From Janthinobacterium sp. 1_2014MBL_MicDiv (GTDB taxonomy: Bacteria > Pseudomonadota > Gammaproteobacteria > Burkholderiales > Burkholderiaceae_D), in the NCBI RefSeq assembly GCF_001865675.1, contig NZ_CP011319.1:3038001-3102000 (forward strand): a stretch of 64,000 nt of DNA. The letters run 5' to 3'. Every line of letters begins with the position of its first letter. The first letter of the stretch is position 1. This document shows, piece by piece, positions 19,778 through 28,211 of this stretch. The notes under the pieces were generated by a model. That model did no database searches, had not been told where the DNA came from, and saw only the letters and a program-made list of their open reading frames with translations. The position numbers and the translations under genes were made by a program.

Positions 19778-20476
19778 TCAGCTGGCCAGGGCAAACGCCA
19801 CCGCCGCCTCGCAATGAATGGCCGTCGTATTAAATAGCGGCACATCCACATCGCCCTGCCGGATCAGCAGCGGTATCTCCGTACAGCCCAGTATCACGCC
19901 CTGCGCGCCCTGCAGCCGCAATTTCTCGATGACGTCCAGGAAGATTTTCCGGCTGGCGTCGGTAAAGATATTCTGCACCAGTTCCGTGTAGATAATGTCG
20001 TGGAGGATGTCCTGGTCGTCCGCATCGGGCGTCACCGTGGCGATGCCCAGCTGCTCCAGCGCCTGGTGATAAAAACTGCCTGCCATCGTCTGCTTGACAC
20101 CCAGCAAGCCCACCGTACGCAGGCCCGACTGTCGCACTGTTTTCGCCGTTTCCTCGACGATGCTGATGAACGGCAAGCCGATCCGCGGCACGATGGCCGG
20201 CGCAAAGCGGTGCGCGCCATTCGCGCACAGCAGGAAGAAATCCGCGCCCATGCCTTGCAAGCGCCGTCCTTCGCCAATCAGGAATTGCTCGATGGCGTGG
20301 GAGTCCGCTTGCGCCGCATGCGCGACGAAATCGGCCTGGTCGATACTGACCAGCAGGATGCGGGCGCTGTGCGCGGGCCCGATGCGCGCCACCAGCATTT
20401 CATTGATGAGCCGGTAGTATTCCAGCGTCGAGGCCCAGCCGATGCCGCCGATGAGCCCTATCGTCTTGTCTTGCAC
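19778..20476 (-). CDS. Aspartate/glutamate racemase family protein
   Basis: I start it at GTG 20476 because GGGGA stands 6-7 bases upstream; the longer frame needs a TTG. The 232-residue product has the two-domain racemase fold: IGLIGGIGWASTLEYYR at the N terminus, a first catalytic-cysteine segment LLCANGAHRFAP (in place of the usual CNTxH), and the second GCTEIPLL near residue 205. The family interconverts L- and D-aspartate or glutamate without cofactor. The changed first motif makes the substrate uncertain. Confidence 0.87.
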   Translation of the reverse strand: MQDKTIGLIGGIGWASTLEYYRLINEMLVARIGPAHSARILLVSIDQADFVAHAAQADSHAIEQFLIGEGRRLQGMGADFFLLCANGAHRFAPAIVPRIGLPFISIVEETAKTVRQSGLRTVGLLGVKQTMAGSFYHQALEQLGIATVTPDADDQDILHDIIYTELVQNIFTDASRKIFLDVIEKLRLQGAQGVILGCTEIPLLIRQGDVDVPLFNTTAIHCEAAVAFALAS

Positions 20477-20542
20477 CTTGTTTCCCCTGCGAGATGAGTT
20501 GCGCAAATTATACGGCGGCCAGCGCGGGTCATGCGCTGCCCA

Positions 20543-20971
20543 TCAAGCGTCCAGCCACAGGAACAAGGCCTTGTCCGGCGTGGCGCACTGCTGCCATTTC
20601 GATTGCAATTCCAGCAGGAATCCGGCCAGGTCGACGGGATTGACCTCCAGGCCGGCCCACGGCGCGGTCTGCGCCCATGCTACGGCGATATCGGCCAGGT
20701 TGTCGGCCGTCATCCGCTCGAACGCCAGCGCAATCGCGGCGTTGAACACGTAAAGTTCGCGTCCCGGGATAGGTACGTGCCGGATGGCAGGTGCCGCCGA
20801 GCGGGTCAGCAATTGCCCCAGCGACGCAAAATCGAGTTCGCCGGGCAAGGTGATGCCGGTGACGGGAAAGGAATCGACGGCCTCCTCCCAGCTGGCACAT
20901 GCGCGCATCCCGGCGTCGGAACAGACAAAGATATCGATTTTTTTCATGTTGCAGTCATGCGGCACGATCAC
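20543..20971 (-). CDS. Hypothetical protein, coupled to the upstream unknown gene
   Basis: An unrecognised 142-residue protein if translation starts at GTG 20971, or 134 residues from ATG 20947 (MKKIDIFV). The GTG overlaps the upstream stop as GTGA, which supports coupling. The sequence begins with a beta strand (KIDIFVCSD), has a stretch FNAAIALAFERMTADNLADIA likely helical, and contains two Trp near the end. There is no signal peptide or membrane segment. Its role is unknown; the coupled neighbour suggests a joint function. Confidence 0.7.
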   Translation of the reverse strand: MIVPHDCNMKKIDIFVCSDAGMRACASWEEAVDSFPVTGITLPGELDFASLGQLLTRSAAPAIRHVPIPGRELYVFNAAIALAFERMTADNLADIAVAWAQTAPWAGLEVNPVDLAGFLLELQSKWQQCATPDKALFLWLDA

Positions 20972-21489
20972 GTGCCGGTTGCGTCATGCCGGTCCGACGT
21001 CTCGCGGCGATATGCGCGTGCAAAGGCGGCCAGGCTCTCCGCCTGCGCCCACAGGCTGGCGATATAGTGAAACTCCTCCTCGAACGGCTGCTCGAAGTTC
21101 TGCACGTCCGTCGCATACTCGCAATTGCGGCTCAGCATGACCAGCCAGTCGGGATAGCCCAGCGCCGGATACAAGCGGGTCAATATGGCATCGAGTGACT
21201 GCACGCTTTCCCGGCCCGCCAGGTAGGCGTCGCGCAGTTCGGCGATGTATTTGCCCGCCAGAAATTGCGCATTCAGCCGCCCGGCACCCCGGTAGCGCTC
21301 GATGATCGCCTCGGCCAGCGGCAGCACTTCGCCGGCCCCCCTTGCGCTGGCCAGCAGCACGATCTCCAGGTCGTCGCCTTCCTGGCCCAGGCCCAGGCGC
21401 TGCACGGCCCAGTCCACGCAGCGGTCAGCCTGGGCAAAGCCCATGCTGAGCTGGAAAGCGGCAATTTCAAGTTCTGTCAGTTGTTCCAT
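20968..21489 (-). CDS. Hypothetical alpha-helical protein
   Basis: A 173-residue protein, acidic and mostly helical (LTELEIAAFQLSMGFAQADR, then LSRNCEYATDVQNFEQPFEEEF). I do not recognise the family. There is no signal peptide and the ribosome site is poor. It overlaps the following 142-residue gene by GTGA, so the two form a bicistronic unit of unknown purpose. Confidence 0.7.
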   Translation of the reverse strand: MEQLTELEIAAFQLSMGFAQADRCVDWAVQRLGLGQEGDDLEIVLLASARGAGEVLPLAEAIIERYRGAGRLNAQFLAGKYIAELRDAYLAGRESVQSLDAILTRLYPALGYPDWLVMLSRNCEYATDVQNFEQPFEEEFHYIASLWAQAESLAAFARAYRRETSDRHDATGT

Positions 21490-21532
21490 GTTTTTTCATT
21501 CGAGTGCAGTGACGGCCATGCCGAGTCCGGCC

Positions 21533-23080
21533 TTACGCGAGATTCAGCATCTTTTGCAACACCGCATCGAGCTCATAGAAGTCCACGGGCTTGGTCAGGT
21601 GCAAGTCAAACCCCGCGTCGGAGGCCATCTTGCGGTCCTTGTCCTGGCCCCAGCCTGTCACGGCGACGAGGATGGCATCTCGACCGCACGGCTGGGAGCG
21701 CAGCAGGCGCGCCACCTCGTAGCCATTCATGTGCGGCAGGCCGATGTCGAGCAGGATGACTTGCGGCAGAAACGTTTGCGCGGTCGCCATGCCGGCCGCG
21801 CCGTCGTAAGCCGTCTGCACTGCGTAGCCGAGGATGTCGAGCGCCAGCGCCAGGCTCTCGGCGGCATCGGCGCTGTCGTCGATGACGAGTACCTTGCCTT
21901 CGCGCGTGCCGGCCAGCAGGCGCCGGTCGACAGGAGGCGGCGGCGCCAGCGGCACGGCGGGCAGCGGCAGGCGCAACTCGAACGTGCTGCCCTGCCCCAC
22001 GCCATCGCTGTGCGCGCTGACACTGCCGCCGTGCAATTCGGCCAGGCCGCGCACCAGCGAGAGGCCGATGCCCAGGCCGCCCTGGGCGCGCGACAGGGCC
22101 GGCTCCAGCTGGGAAAACATGTCGAAGACGGTTTCCAGGTGCTCGGGCGCAATGCCGATGCCCGCGTCGCGCACGCTGATGCGCACCTCGCTGGCCGTGC
22201 AGCCGACGGCCAGCCAGATCGCGCCGCCCGGCGGCGTGTACTTGACGGCGTTGGTCAGCAGGTTGGCGATCATCTGGCCCAGGCGCGTGGCGTCGGCGTC
22301 GAGCCAGATGGCTTGCGGCCATTGCTCCACGTGCACGCTGTGGCCGGACTGCGCGACCAGGCCCGCCACGCTGTGCAGCGCCGCCTCCACCACGGGCGCC
22401 AGTTCCACGCTGTCGCGGCGCAATTCCAGGCGGCCGCGCGTGATGCGCGACACTTCCATCAAGTCATCGACCAGGTGCGTCATGTGGCCCACCTGGCGCC
22501 CCAGCACGTCGCGCGCCCAGCACAGTTGCGGATCGTCCAGCTGCGCCAGCCGCAATACTTCCAGCACGTTGCGCATCGGCGCCAGCGGGTTGCGCAGCTC
22601 GTGCGCCAGGGTCGCGAGGAACTCGTCCTTGCGCCGGTCGGCGGCCGCCAGCTGCTCGTTGAGCACGCCAGCCTCGGTGCGCGCCAGTTGCAGTTGCTGC
22701 TCGTATTTGCGGCGGTCACTGGCGACAAAGACGGCGATCTCGTCATAGCGCACGCCGTCGTGCACGCGCCGCACGGCGTTGAACAGCATGGGGATGGCTT
22801 GCCCCTGGCGCTGGCGCATGTCGAGCAGCACTTCCGAGACGCTGCCCTGCACCTGCATCAGCGGCAGCCAGTGCGTCTGGTGGAACACGCGCCCGCCGAT
22901 GGTCAGCAAGTCCTGCAGTTTCTTTTTTCCGATCAATTCCCCTGCGCCATAGCCGAGCCAGCCGCAAAAGGTGGCGTTCGCCTGCACGATGGTGCCGTCG
23001 CTGCTGCACAGCAGCAAGCCGCAGGCGGCATGCTGGAACAGGGTATGGGCGTCAGGCAAGGAAGGCATGGCGTCGCGCAT
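21533..23080 (-). CDS. PAS-domain hybrid histidine kinase coupled to an RsbQ-like hydrolase
   Basis: A 515-residue soluble hybrid sensor kinase. An N-terminal PAS domain (about 12-122) has the phrase LQDLLTIGGRVFHQTH, like the PAS domain of the RsbP type. Then come a short coiled coil, the HisKA H-box AHELRNP with His160, the HATPase N box (LTNAVKYTPPGG) and G boxes (DAGIGI, GLGIGLSLV), and a C-terminal receiver with Asp445 (LLDIGLP) and Lys497. With no membrane segment it senses an internal signal. The start ATG 23080 shares a base with the stop of the RsbQ-like gene (TGATG), so the hydrolase and the sensor are made together. No output response regulator is adjacent. Confidence 0.92.
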   Translation of the reverse strand: MRDAMPSLPDAHTLFQHAACGLLLCSSDGTIVQANATFCGWLGYGAGELIGKKKLQDLLTIGGRVFHQTHWLPLMQVQGSVSEVLLDMRQRQGQAIPMLFNAVRRVHDGVRYDEIAVFVASDRRKYEQQLQLARTEAGVLNEQLAAADRRKDEFLATLAHELRNPLAPMRNVLEVLRLAQLDDPQLCWARDVLGRQVGHMTHLVDDLMEVSRITRGRLELRRDSVELAPVVEAALHSVAGLVAQSGHSVHVEQWPQAIWLDADATRLGQMIANLLTNAVKYTPPGGAIWLAVGCTASEVRISVRDAGIGIAPEHLETVFDMFSQLEPALSRAQGGLGIGLSLVRGLAELHGGSVSAHSDGVGQGSTFELRLPLPAVPLAPPPPVDRRLLAGTREGKVLVIDDSADAAESLALALDILGYAVQTAYDGAAGMATAQTFLPQVILLDIGLPHMNGYEVARLLRSQPCGRDAILVAVTGWGQDKDRKMASDAGFDLHLTKPVDFYELDAVLQKMLNLA

Positions 23081-23910
23081 CACAGGTGCAGTCCGTCGAG
23101 AAAGTGGCGGATGGCGCGGTAGCTGGCGTCAGGCGCACTCATATGCGGGCAATGGCCCACATTCTCGACCACTTGCAGGCTGCTGAGCGGCAACATCTCG
23201 CGCAGGTAATGTCCCACGGACGGCGGCGCGATGAAGTCGTCGCTGCATTGCACGACCAGGGCCGGCGTGCTGTTGCGCGGCAAGACGGCGCGGTGGTCGG
23301 ACAGAAAGGTCGCTTGCGCGAAATGCCGGGCGATGGCGGGATCGGTGCGGCAAAAGCTGCGCGCCAGGTCGTCGCCCAGCGCGGGCTGCCCCGGCGCCCC
23401 CATGATGGCGGGCGCCATGCCGGCGGACCAGCCCAGGTAATTGCTGTCCATGGCATTGAGCAAGTCGTCGATATCGGCGCGGCTGAAGCCGCCACGGTAG
23501 CCGGCCGCCTCATCGTCGATGTAGCATGGCGATGGCGCCAGCATGACTTGTGCGGCAAACAGCGGCGGTTCGGCGATACTGGCCAGCAAGGCGCTCATGG
23601 CGCTGACGGAATGGCCGACGCAAATGACGGGGCCGCCGCCGACGGCATGGATGACCCGGCGCAGATCGGCGCCATGGGCGTCGAGCCGGGCATAGCTATC
23701 GAAATCATAGGCGCCGAGGTCGGACGCGCCACTGCCGAGCAGGTCGAACAGCACGGTGCGGTAGCGCGGGCGGAACAGCGGTTCCAGGTAACGCCACATG
23801 GTCTGGTCGCAGCCAAAGCCATGCATGAATACCATGGTGGCTGCCGCGCCCGCTTGTGGCGCCTGCGTGGCCTCGCTGACGCGGACATTGTGACGATCTT
23901 CTATGCGCAT
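23080..23910 (-). CDS. rsbQ: RsbQ-like alpha/beta hydrolase
   Basis: A 276-residue alpha/beta hydrolase of the RsbQ/KAI2/D14 family. The match to Bacillus RsbQ is close in its typical phrases: FMHGFGCDQTMWR, FDLLGSGASDL, VGHSVSAM, APSPCYIDD, DHRAVLPR and VGHCPHMS. The triad Ser101, Asp225 and His253 keeps the spacing of RsbQ (Ser96, Asp219, His247). In Bacillus, RsbQ is the obligate partner of the PAS-phosphatase RsbP in energy-stress signalling. Here the coupled downstream gene encodes a PAS histidine kinase instead, so the hydrolase probably makes or presents the ligand for that PAS domain. Confidence 0.9.
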   Translation of the reverse strand: MRIEDRHNVRVSEATQAPQAGAAATMVFMHGFGCDQTMWRYLEPLFRPRYRTVLFDLLGSGASDLGAYDFDSYARLDAHGADLRRVIHAVGGGPVICVGHSVSAMSALLASIAEPPLFAAQVMLAPSPCYIDDEAAGYRGGFSRADIDDLLNAMDSNYLGWSAGMAPAIMGAPGQPALGDDLARSFCRTDPAIARHFAQATFLSDHRAVLPRNSTPALVVQCSDDFIAPPSVGHYLREMLPLSSLQVVENVGHCPHMSAPDASYRAIRHFLDGLHL

Positions 23911-24030
23911 GCCGGTTCAGCCTTGAATATTTCCATGTGGAATGTAAGTTAGCATCTTGCTAGTATCTTAGCATGCGCATTTTATGCAAGGCCAGCAGCA
24001 TCGCTGCTGGACAAACGGGGCGCTCAGGCG

Positions 24031-24055
24031 GATAATGAGAACGATTCCCATTATC
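24031..24055 (+). promoter_or_regulatory. Fur box upstream of the PepSY gene
   Basis: GATAATGAGAAC followed by GATTCCCATTATC is a near-perfect dyad built from the GATAAT hexamers of the Fur consensus. It lies about 95 bases before the PepSY start and predicts repression by iron-loaded Fur. Confidence 0.85.
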
Positions 24056-24148
24056 AAACTGCCGGACCTGCGTCCGGTGTAACTCTGTGCGCCGCGATGG
24101 CGCCCGCTGGCGGCAACAAGCCGGTTTTATTTTGAAGGTTTGTACCGC

Positions 24149-25408
24149 ATGCGCGCTTTCTGGACTGTCATACACCGCTGGGCCGGCCTGACCATCGCCC
24201 TCTTCCTCATCGTTGCCGGACTGACGGGCGCCATCACCTCGTGGGACCACGAACTCGACGAATGGCTCAATGCGGACATCATGGAAACGCCGGGCCGTGG
24301 CCCCCTGCAGCAGCCGTTTGCGCTGGCGCAAAAAGTCGCTGCCGCCGACCCGCGCGCGCAAGTCAATTACATGACCCTGGGACTGGAAGAAGGCCACGCC
24401 GCGGCCTTCATGGTGCGTCCGCTGACGGATCCGGCCACCAACAAACCGTTCGTGCTCGACTACAACACCGTCTACATCGACCCCGTCACGGCGCAGATCA
24501 CGGGCACGCGCGACTCGACCGCCATTTCCCTGTCGCGCCGCAGCCTGATGCCCTTCCTGCGCCATCTGCACTACAGCCTGCATGTGCCCGCCTTCTGGGG
24601 CACGGACCGCTGGGGCTACTGGCTGATGGGCAGCGTGGCCCTGATCTGGCTGCTCGACAGCATGGTGGCGTTGTACCTGACCACGCCGCGCCGTTTGCGC
24701 CCGCGCGCGCACGACGAGGCGCCGCGCCACCGCGACGCCGCCGGCTGGTGGCAGCGCTGGAAACCGTCGTGGGTGGTGCGCTGGGCGGCCGGCGGCTACA
24801 AGCTCAACTTCGATCTGCACCGCGCGGGCGGCCTGTGGGTATGGATCATCCTCATCGTCGTCGCATTCACGTCGTTCTCGCTGAACCTGTACCGCGAAGT
24901 GTTTTACCCCGTCATGTCGCTCGTCTCGACCACCACGCCGGGTCCGTATGAAACGCAGACGCCGGCACCGTACGGCACGTATATCGAGCCCGCCATCGGC
25001 TTCGAGCAGGCGGTAGACATTGCCAAAAAACAAGCCGTGCAGCGCGGCATCACCACCCCTATCGGCGGCATTTATTACGGCGGCAATTATTCGTTCTACA
25101 ACGTCTCCTTCTTCGACCCGGCCGACGAATTCGGCACGGCCGGCATGGGCCTGTCGAACCTGTACGTCGATGGCATGGACGGCACCATCATCGGCCAGCA
25201 CAAGCCCTGGGAAGGCACGGCCGCCGACGTCTTCGTGCAACTGCAATTCCCGCTGCACTCGGGCCGCATCCTCGGCATGCCGGGGCGCATCATGATGTCC
25301 TTCATGGGCGTGATGGTGGCGATGCTGTCGGTGACGGGCATCGTCATCTGGGAACGCAAGCGGCGCTCGCGCCGGCTGCAGGCGAAGAAGGCCGTAAAAC
25401 CCGCCTGA
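24149..25408 (+). CDS. PepSY-associated transmembrane protein (iron-regulated, PiuB-like)
   Basis: A 419-residue inner-membrane protein with four main helices (about residues 8-32, 152-172, 228-252 and 385-405) and two PepSY-like periplasmic segments. The openings FWTVIHRWAGLTIALFLIVAGLTG-type and HRAGGLWVWIILIVVAFTSFS mark the PepSY_TM family, members of which are co-expressed with siderophore receptors and are thought to reduce or release iron from imported siderophores. His in HRW and HYSLH may bind haem. Start ATG 24149 follows GAAGG. A Fur box lies upstream, and a TonB receptor follows downstream. Confidence 0.88.
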   Translation: MRAFWTVIHRWAGLTIALFLIVAGLTGAITSWDHELDEWLNADIMETPGRGPLQQPFALAQKVAAADPRAQVNYMTLGLEEGHAAAFMVRPLTDPATNKPFVLDYNTVYIDPVTAQITGTRDSTAISLSRRSLMPFLRHLHYSLHVPAFWGTDRWGYWLMGSVALIWLLDSMVALYLTTPRRLRPRAHDEAPRHRDAAGWWQRWKPSWVVRWAAGGYKLNFDLHRAGGLWVWIILIVVAFTSFSLNLYREVFYPVMSLVSTTTPGPYETQTPAPYGTYIEPAIGFEQAVDIAKKQAVQRGITTPIGGIYYGGNYSFYNVSFFDPADEFGTAGMGLSNLYVDGMDGTIIGQHKPWEGTAADVFVQLQFPLHSGRILGMPGRIMMSFMGVMVAMLSVTGIVIWERKRRSRRLQAKKAVKPA

Positions 25409-25438
25409 GCCTGAAACAGCAACTTCATCAGGGCACAA

Positions 25439-25470
25439 ACGGGCTGGCCCTCTCCCGCGCGCCAGCCCGT
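25439..25470 (+). terminator. 10-base hairpin after the PepSY gene
   Basis: ACGGGCTGGC pairs perfectly with GCCAGCCCGT around a 12-base loop, about 30 bases after the stop codon. There is no T run, so it could be a weak terminator or a processing/stability stem that separates PepSY from the receptor gene. Confidence 0.5.
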
Positions 25471-25739
25471 GCCGCCACAGCTTGCCACCGGCATGCATAC
25501 GCCCGCGACGGGCAAGACCATCGCACCTCTGCACTTTGCTACACGGTAGCTGGCACATGCCGGCTGCTGTGCGTCCGTCATCCAGACAACTGACCATTCC
25601 CCGCGCAGCACCCTCAAACGCAGTTAACTTGCATTAACATTGGGTGCCAGCTATTATTGCAACTCAATTGCATTTATAGCGCCACGCGTCTGCTATTTCT
25701 GCCGCCAGCAACGCTTTCCGCCCCTTTTCAGAGAGACCT
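25471..25739. other. Intergenic region before the TonB receptor
   Basis: The gap between PepSY and the receptor (25409-25739) holds the 10-base hairpin on the left and an AT-richer right part. At 25656-25674 an imperfect dyad ATTGCAA-CTCAA-TTGCATT could be a metalloregulator site for the receptor. No canonical Fur box was seen, and no coding sequence is supported. Confidence 0.4.
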
Positions 25740-28070
25740 ATGCGCCATCACGTATTCGCAGCCGCCATGCTGTCCACCGCCCCGATCGCCTACGCGGCGG
25801 ACGACGTCACCCTGCAGACCATCAAGGTGCGGGCGGACCGACCATCCGCCATCGACAGCATCGTCACCGTCGAGAATGACCAGCTTCAGAACCGGACCCT
25901 GGGCGGCATGCTCGAACATGTCTCGGGCGTACAAAGCAGCGCGTTCGGGCCGAACGCCGGCGCACCGGTGATTCGCAGCCTGAGCGGTAGCCGCGTGCAG
26001 ATCCTGGAAGACGGCCAGTCCATCCTCGGCATGAATGCGCTCAGCGGCGACATCAACATCCCTTTCGATCCGCTCTTCGTGCGCAGCGTCACCGTGAACA
26101 AGTCGTCGGACAGCGTGCGTTACGGCGGCAATGCCATCGGCGGCAGCGTCGACGTCGACTCCGGCATCGTGTCCAGGAAGATGGAAGACAAGGAGAAGGA
26201 CCTGGAACTGCTCCTGCGCAAGGGCGTCAACGATGCCGATGCCCAGGGCTTGCGCATGAACTTCAACGATGGCAAGCACTTCTCGACCAATCTGCAGATG
26301 TCATTCCAGAAGATCGGGCATTACGCTATTCCGGGCAACAGCAAGGCAGGCGTGTGCAACAGCCAGCTGTTCCCTGTGAAAGGCGGCGTGAATACCTTCC
26401 TGGCCGACAGTTGCCAGAAGGAGGCGCGGATCCAGCAGATCTATAACAAGTCCTCGCAACCGTATATCGACCAGTTCATGACGGAAAATCCGGACTGGGC
26501 GGACGGTGATTTTTCCTTTTACACCAATCACCCGACCTCCGTCTGGCAGCGCAAGACCTATGTCAATCCCGCCAACCCCGCTTACGTGCCGGGCACGCCC
26601 ATGACGGTGCAAAACAAGATCAACAAGGATGTGACCCCCGATTACCACAAGAAACTGGGAAACAGCTACGCCAGCAATTCCCATTTTGCCGTCGGCACGA
26701 CCTACTTTTTCGAGCGGGGCTACGTGGCCGCCAGCCTCGATACCAAGGACAGCAAGTACGGCGTCCCGGGCTTTTCCATGGAAAACCAGTCGTTCGGCTC
26801 GAATTACGCCGAGGGCCTGCCGGTCGGCGTCGTCATCAAGCAGGATAAATATGCGCTGGAAGCGCTGCTGCGCGATCCCCTTGCGTATCTTGAAAGCGCG
26901 CAGCTGCGCGTGTCGCGCCTGAACAATGCATCGGGAGAACGTCTCGGCGCTGCCAAGGCGAATGACTACCAGTTCGACACCAATCAGGCCGAACTGCTGC
27001 TTGCGCAGCGGCGCGCCGGCCCATTGAGCGGCTTGCTTGGCCTAAGCCATCGGGTCCGGGAGATCACCGGCAGCGGCCCGCAGCTGTACCTGCCCGATAC
27101 GAGCACGGTCAGCAGCGCGCTATTCGTCAAGGAAAGCCTCGACTTCGACTGGGCCACCTTCGATGCCGGCTTGCGCCATGAAAAAGTGGAGCATGAAATA
27201 CGCAAGAGCCAATTCAAGACGTCCAGGAATGCGAGCAACTCCAAACTCGAGGACAAGGCGTTCAGCCTGAACAGCTATAGCCTGGGCGCCTCGGCCAAGC
27301 TTGGCCCGCTTTTCGGTGCGAAGATGCGCTATGCCTCGTCGGAACGGGCACCCGATGTCAATGAGCTGTATGCGAGCAACCGGCACTATTCGATCATGAC
27401 CCAGGAAGAGGGAAACCAGAAACTCAAGGCCGAACGCGCCAGGAATACCGAGCTCACCGCCTTGTTTGGCCATCGCGGCTTCAACCTGTCCGCAACCGGC
27501 TACGTCATGAAATACGAGAATTATCTCTACCTTGGCCACTCGGGCGCCCAGATGGCGAATCGCCTGCCCTTGAAGTACTGGAAGCAGACCGATACGACGG
27601 TCAGGGGATTCGAGGTCGACGCTTCCCAGGCGCTGCAGCTTGGCGGCTACGGCAAGCTGGACATCTCCGTGTTCGCCGACCTGGTCAAGAACAAGGCGGA
27701 CAATCCGGACAAGTTGCGCGCGCACAATGACGGCGCCTACCTGCCCAATATGCCCACCAACCGCTACGGCGCCAATGTGCTGTGGGAAAACAAGGGCTGG
27801 AAAACCAGGCTTTCCGGCACCCGCTACGACAAGCAGCAGTACCTGGGCAAGAGTGTCAGCGAGGAAGTCCCGCTCGATGGCTACACCATGGTGAACTTCC
27901 AGGTGAGCCGCGAGATCCGGGTGCCGAATGCGCCGTTTGCCGGCATCGAGGTATTTATCAGCGGCACCAACCTGCTCGATGCAGATGCCCGGCCGCATAA
28001 TTCCCCACTGAAATACATCGCGCCCTTGCCAGGCCGGGGTTTCCAGCTTGGAGTGAACGCCAGGCTGTAA
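25740..28070 (+). CDS. TonB-dependent outer-membrane receptor, ZnuD-like architecture
   Basis: A 776-residue TonB-dependent receptor with a signal peptide (cleavage after AYA about residue 19). The plug domain has GGMLEHVSGVQSSAFG, then APVIRSLSGSRVQILEDG; the barrel ends in the aromatic-poor VNARL. The plug phrases and the barrel marks ERAPDVNELYA and GTNLLDADA resemble the zinc/haem receptor ZnuD and relatives. The His-rich loop of ZnuD is missing; instead a Cys pair (about C200 and C222) lies in an extracellular-looking loop. The substrate could be zinc, haem or a ferri-siderophore. The upstream Fur-box PepSY gene favours iron, the receptor family favours zinc. Confidence 0.85.
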   Translation: MRHHVFAAAMLSTAPIAYAADDVTLQTIKVRADRPSAIDSIVTVENDQLQNRTLGGMLEHVSGVQSSAFGPNAGAPVIRSLSGSRVQILEDGQSILGMNALSGDINIPFDPLFVRSVTVNKSSDSVRYGGNAIGGSVDVDSGIVSRKMEDKEKDLELLLRKGVNDADAQGLRMNFNDGKHFSTNLQMSFQKIGHYAIPGNSKAGVCNSQLFPVKGGVNTFLADSCQKEARIQQIYNKSSQPYIDQFMTENPDWADGDFSFYTNHPTSVWQRKTYVNPANPAYVPGTPMTVQNKINKDVTPDYHKKLGNSYASNSHFAVGTTYFFERGYVAASLDTKDSKYGVPGFSMENQSFGSNYAEGLPVGVVIKQDKYALEALLRDPLAYLESAQLRVSRLNNASGERLGAAKANDYQFDTNQAELLLAQRRAGPLSGLLGLSHRVREITGSGPQLYLPDTSTVSSALFVKESLDFDWATFDAGLRHEKVEHEIRKSQFKTSRNASNSKLEDKAFSLNSYSLGASAKLGPLFGAKMRYASSERAPDVNELYASNRHYSIMTQEEGNQKLKAERARNTELTALFGHRGFNLSATGYVMKYENYLYLGHSGAQMANRLPLKYWKQTDTTVRGFEVDASQALQLGGYGKLDISVFADLVKNKADNPDKLRAHNDGAYLPNMPTNRYGANVLWENKGWKTRLSGTRYDKQQYLGKSVSEEVPLDGYTMVNFQVSREIRVPNAPFAGIEVFISGTNLLDADARPHNSPLKYIAPLPGRGFQLGVNARL

Positions 28071-28211
28071 CGGACCTTGGCGCGGGGCGGCATGCGGTGG
28101 TGCTGCGCCCGCACGGGCGCGCGGGCGCAGTCAGCGCGACTCTGCGACACGCCCAGGCAACGCAGCCATGGGCGCCTCTCGGGCCCGCCATCGCGACCCG
28201 CACCGGAATGC

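Noticed and set aside
23960..25597. Minus-strand open frame of 545 codons opposite the PepSY gene
   Set aside because: Antisense of a clear membrane-protein gene; composition dominated by Arg/His/Ala with no recognisable domain.
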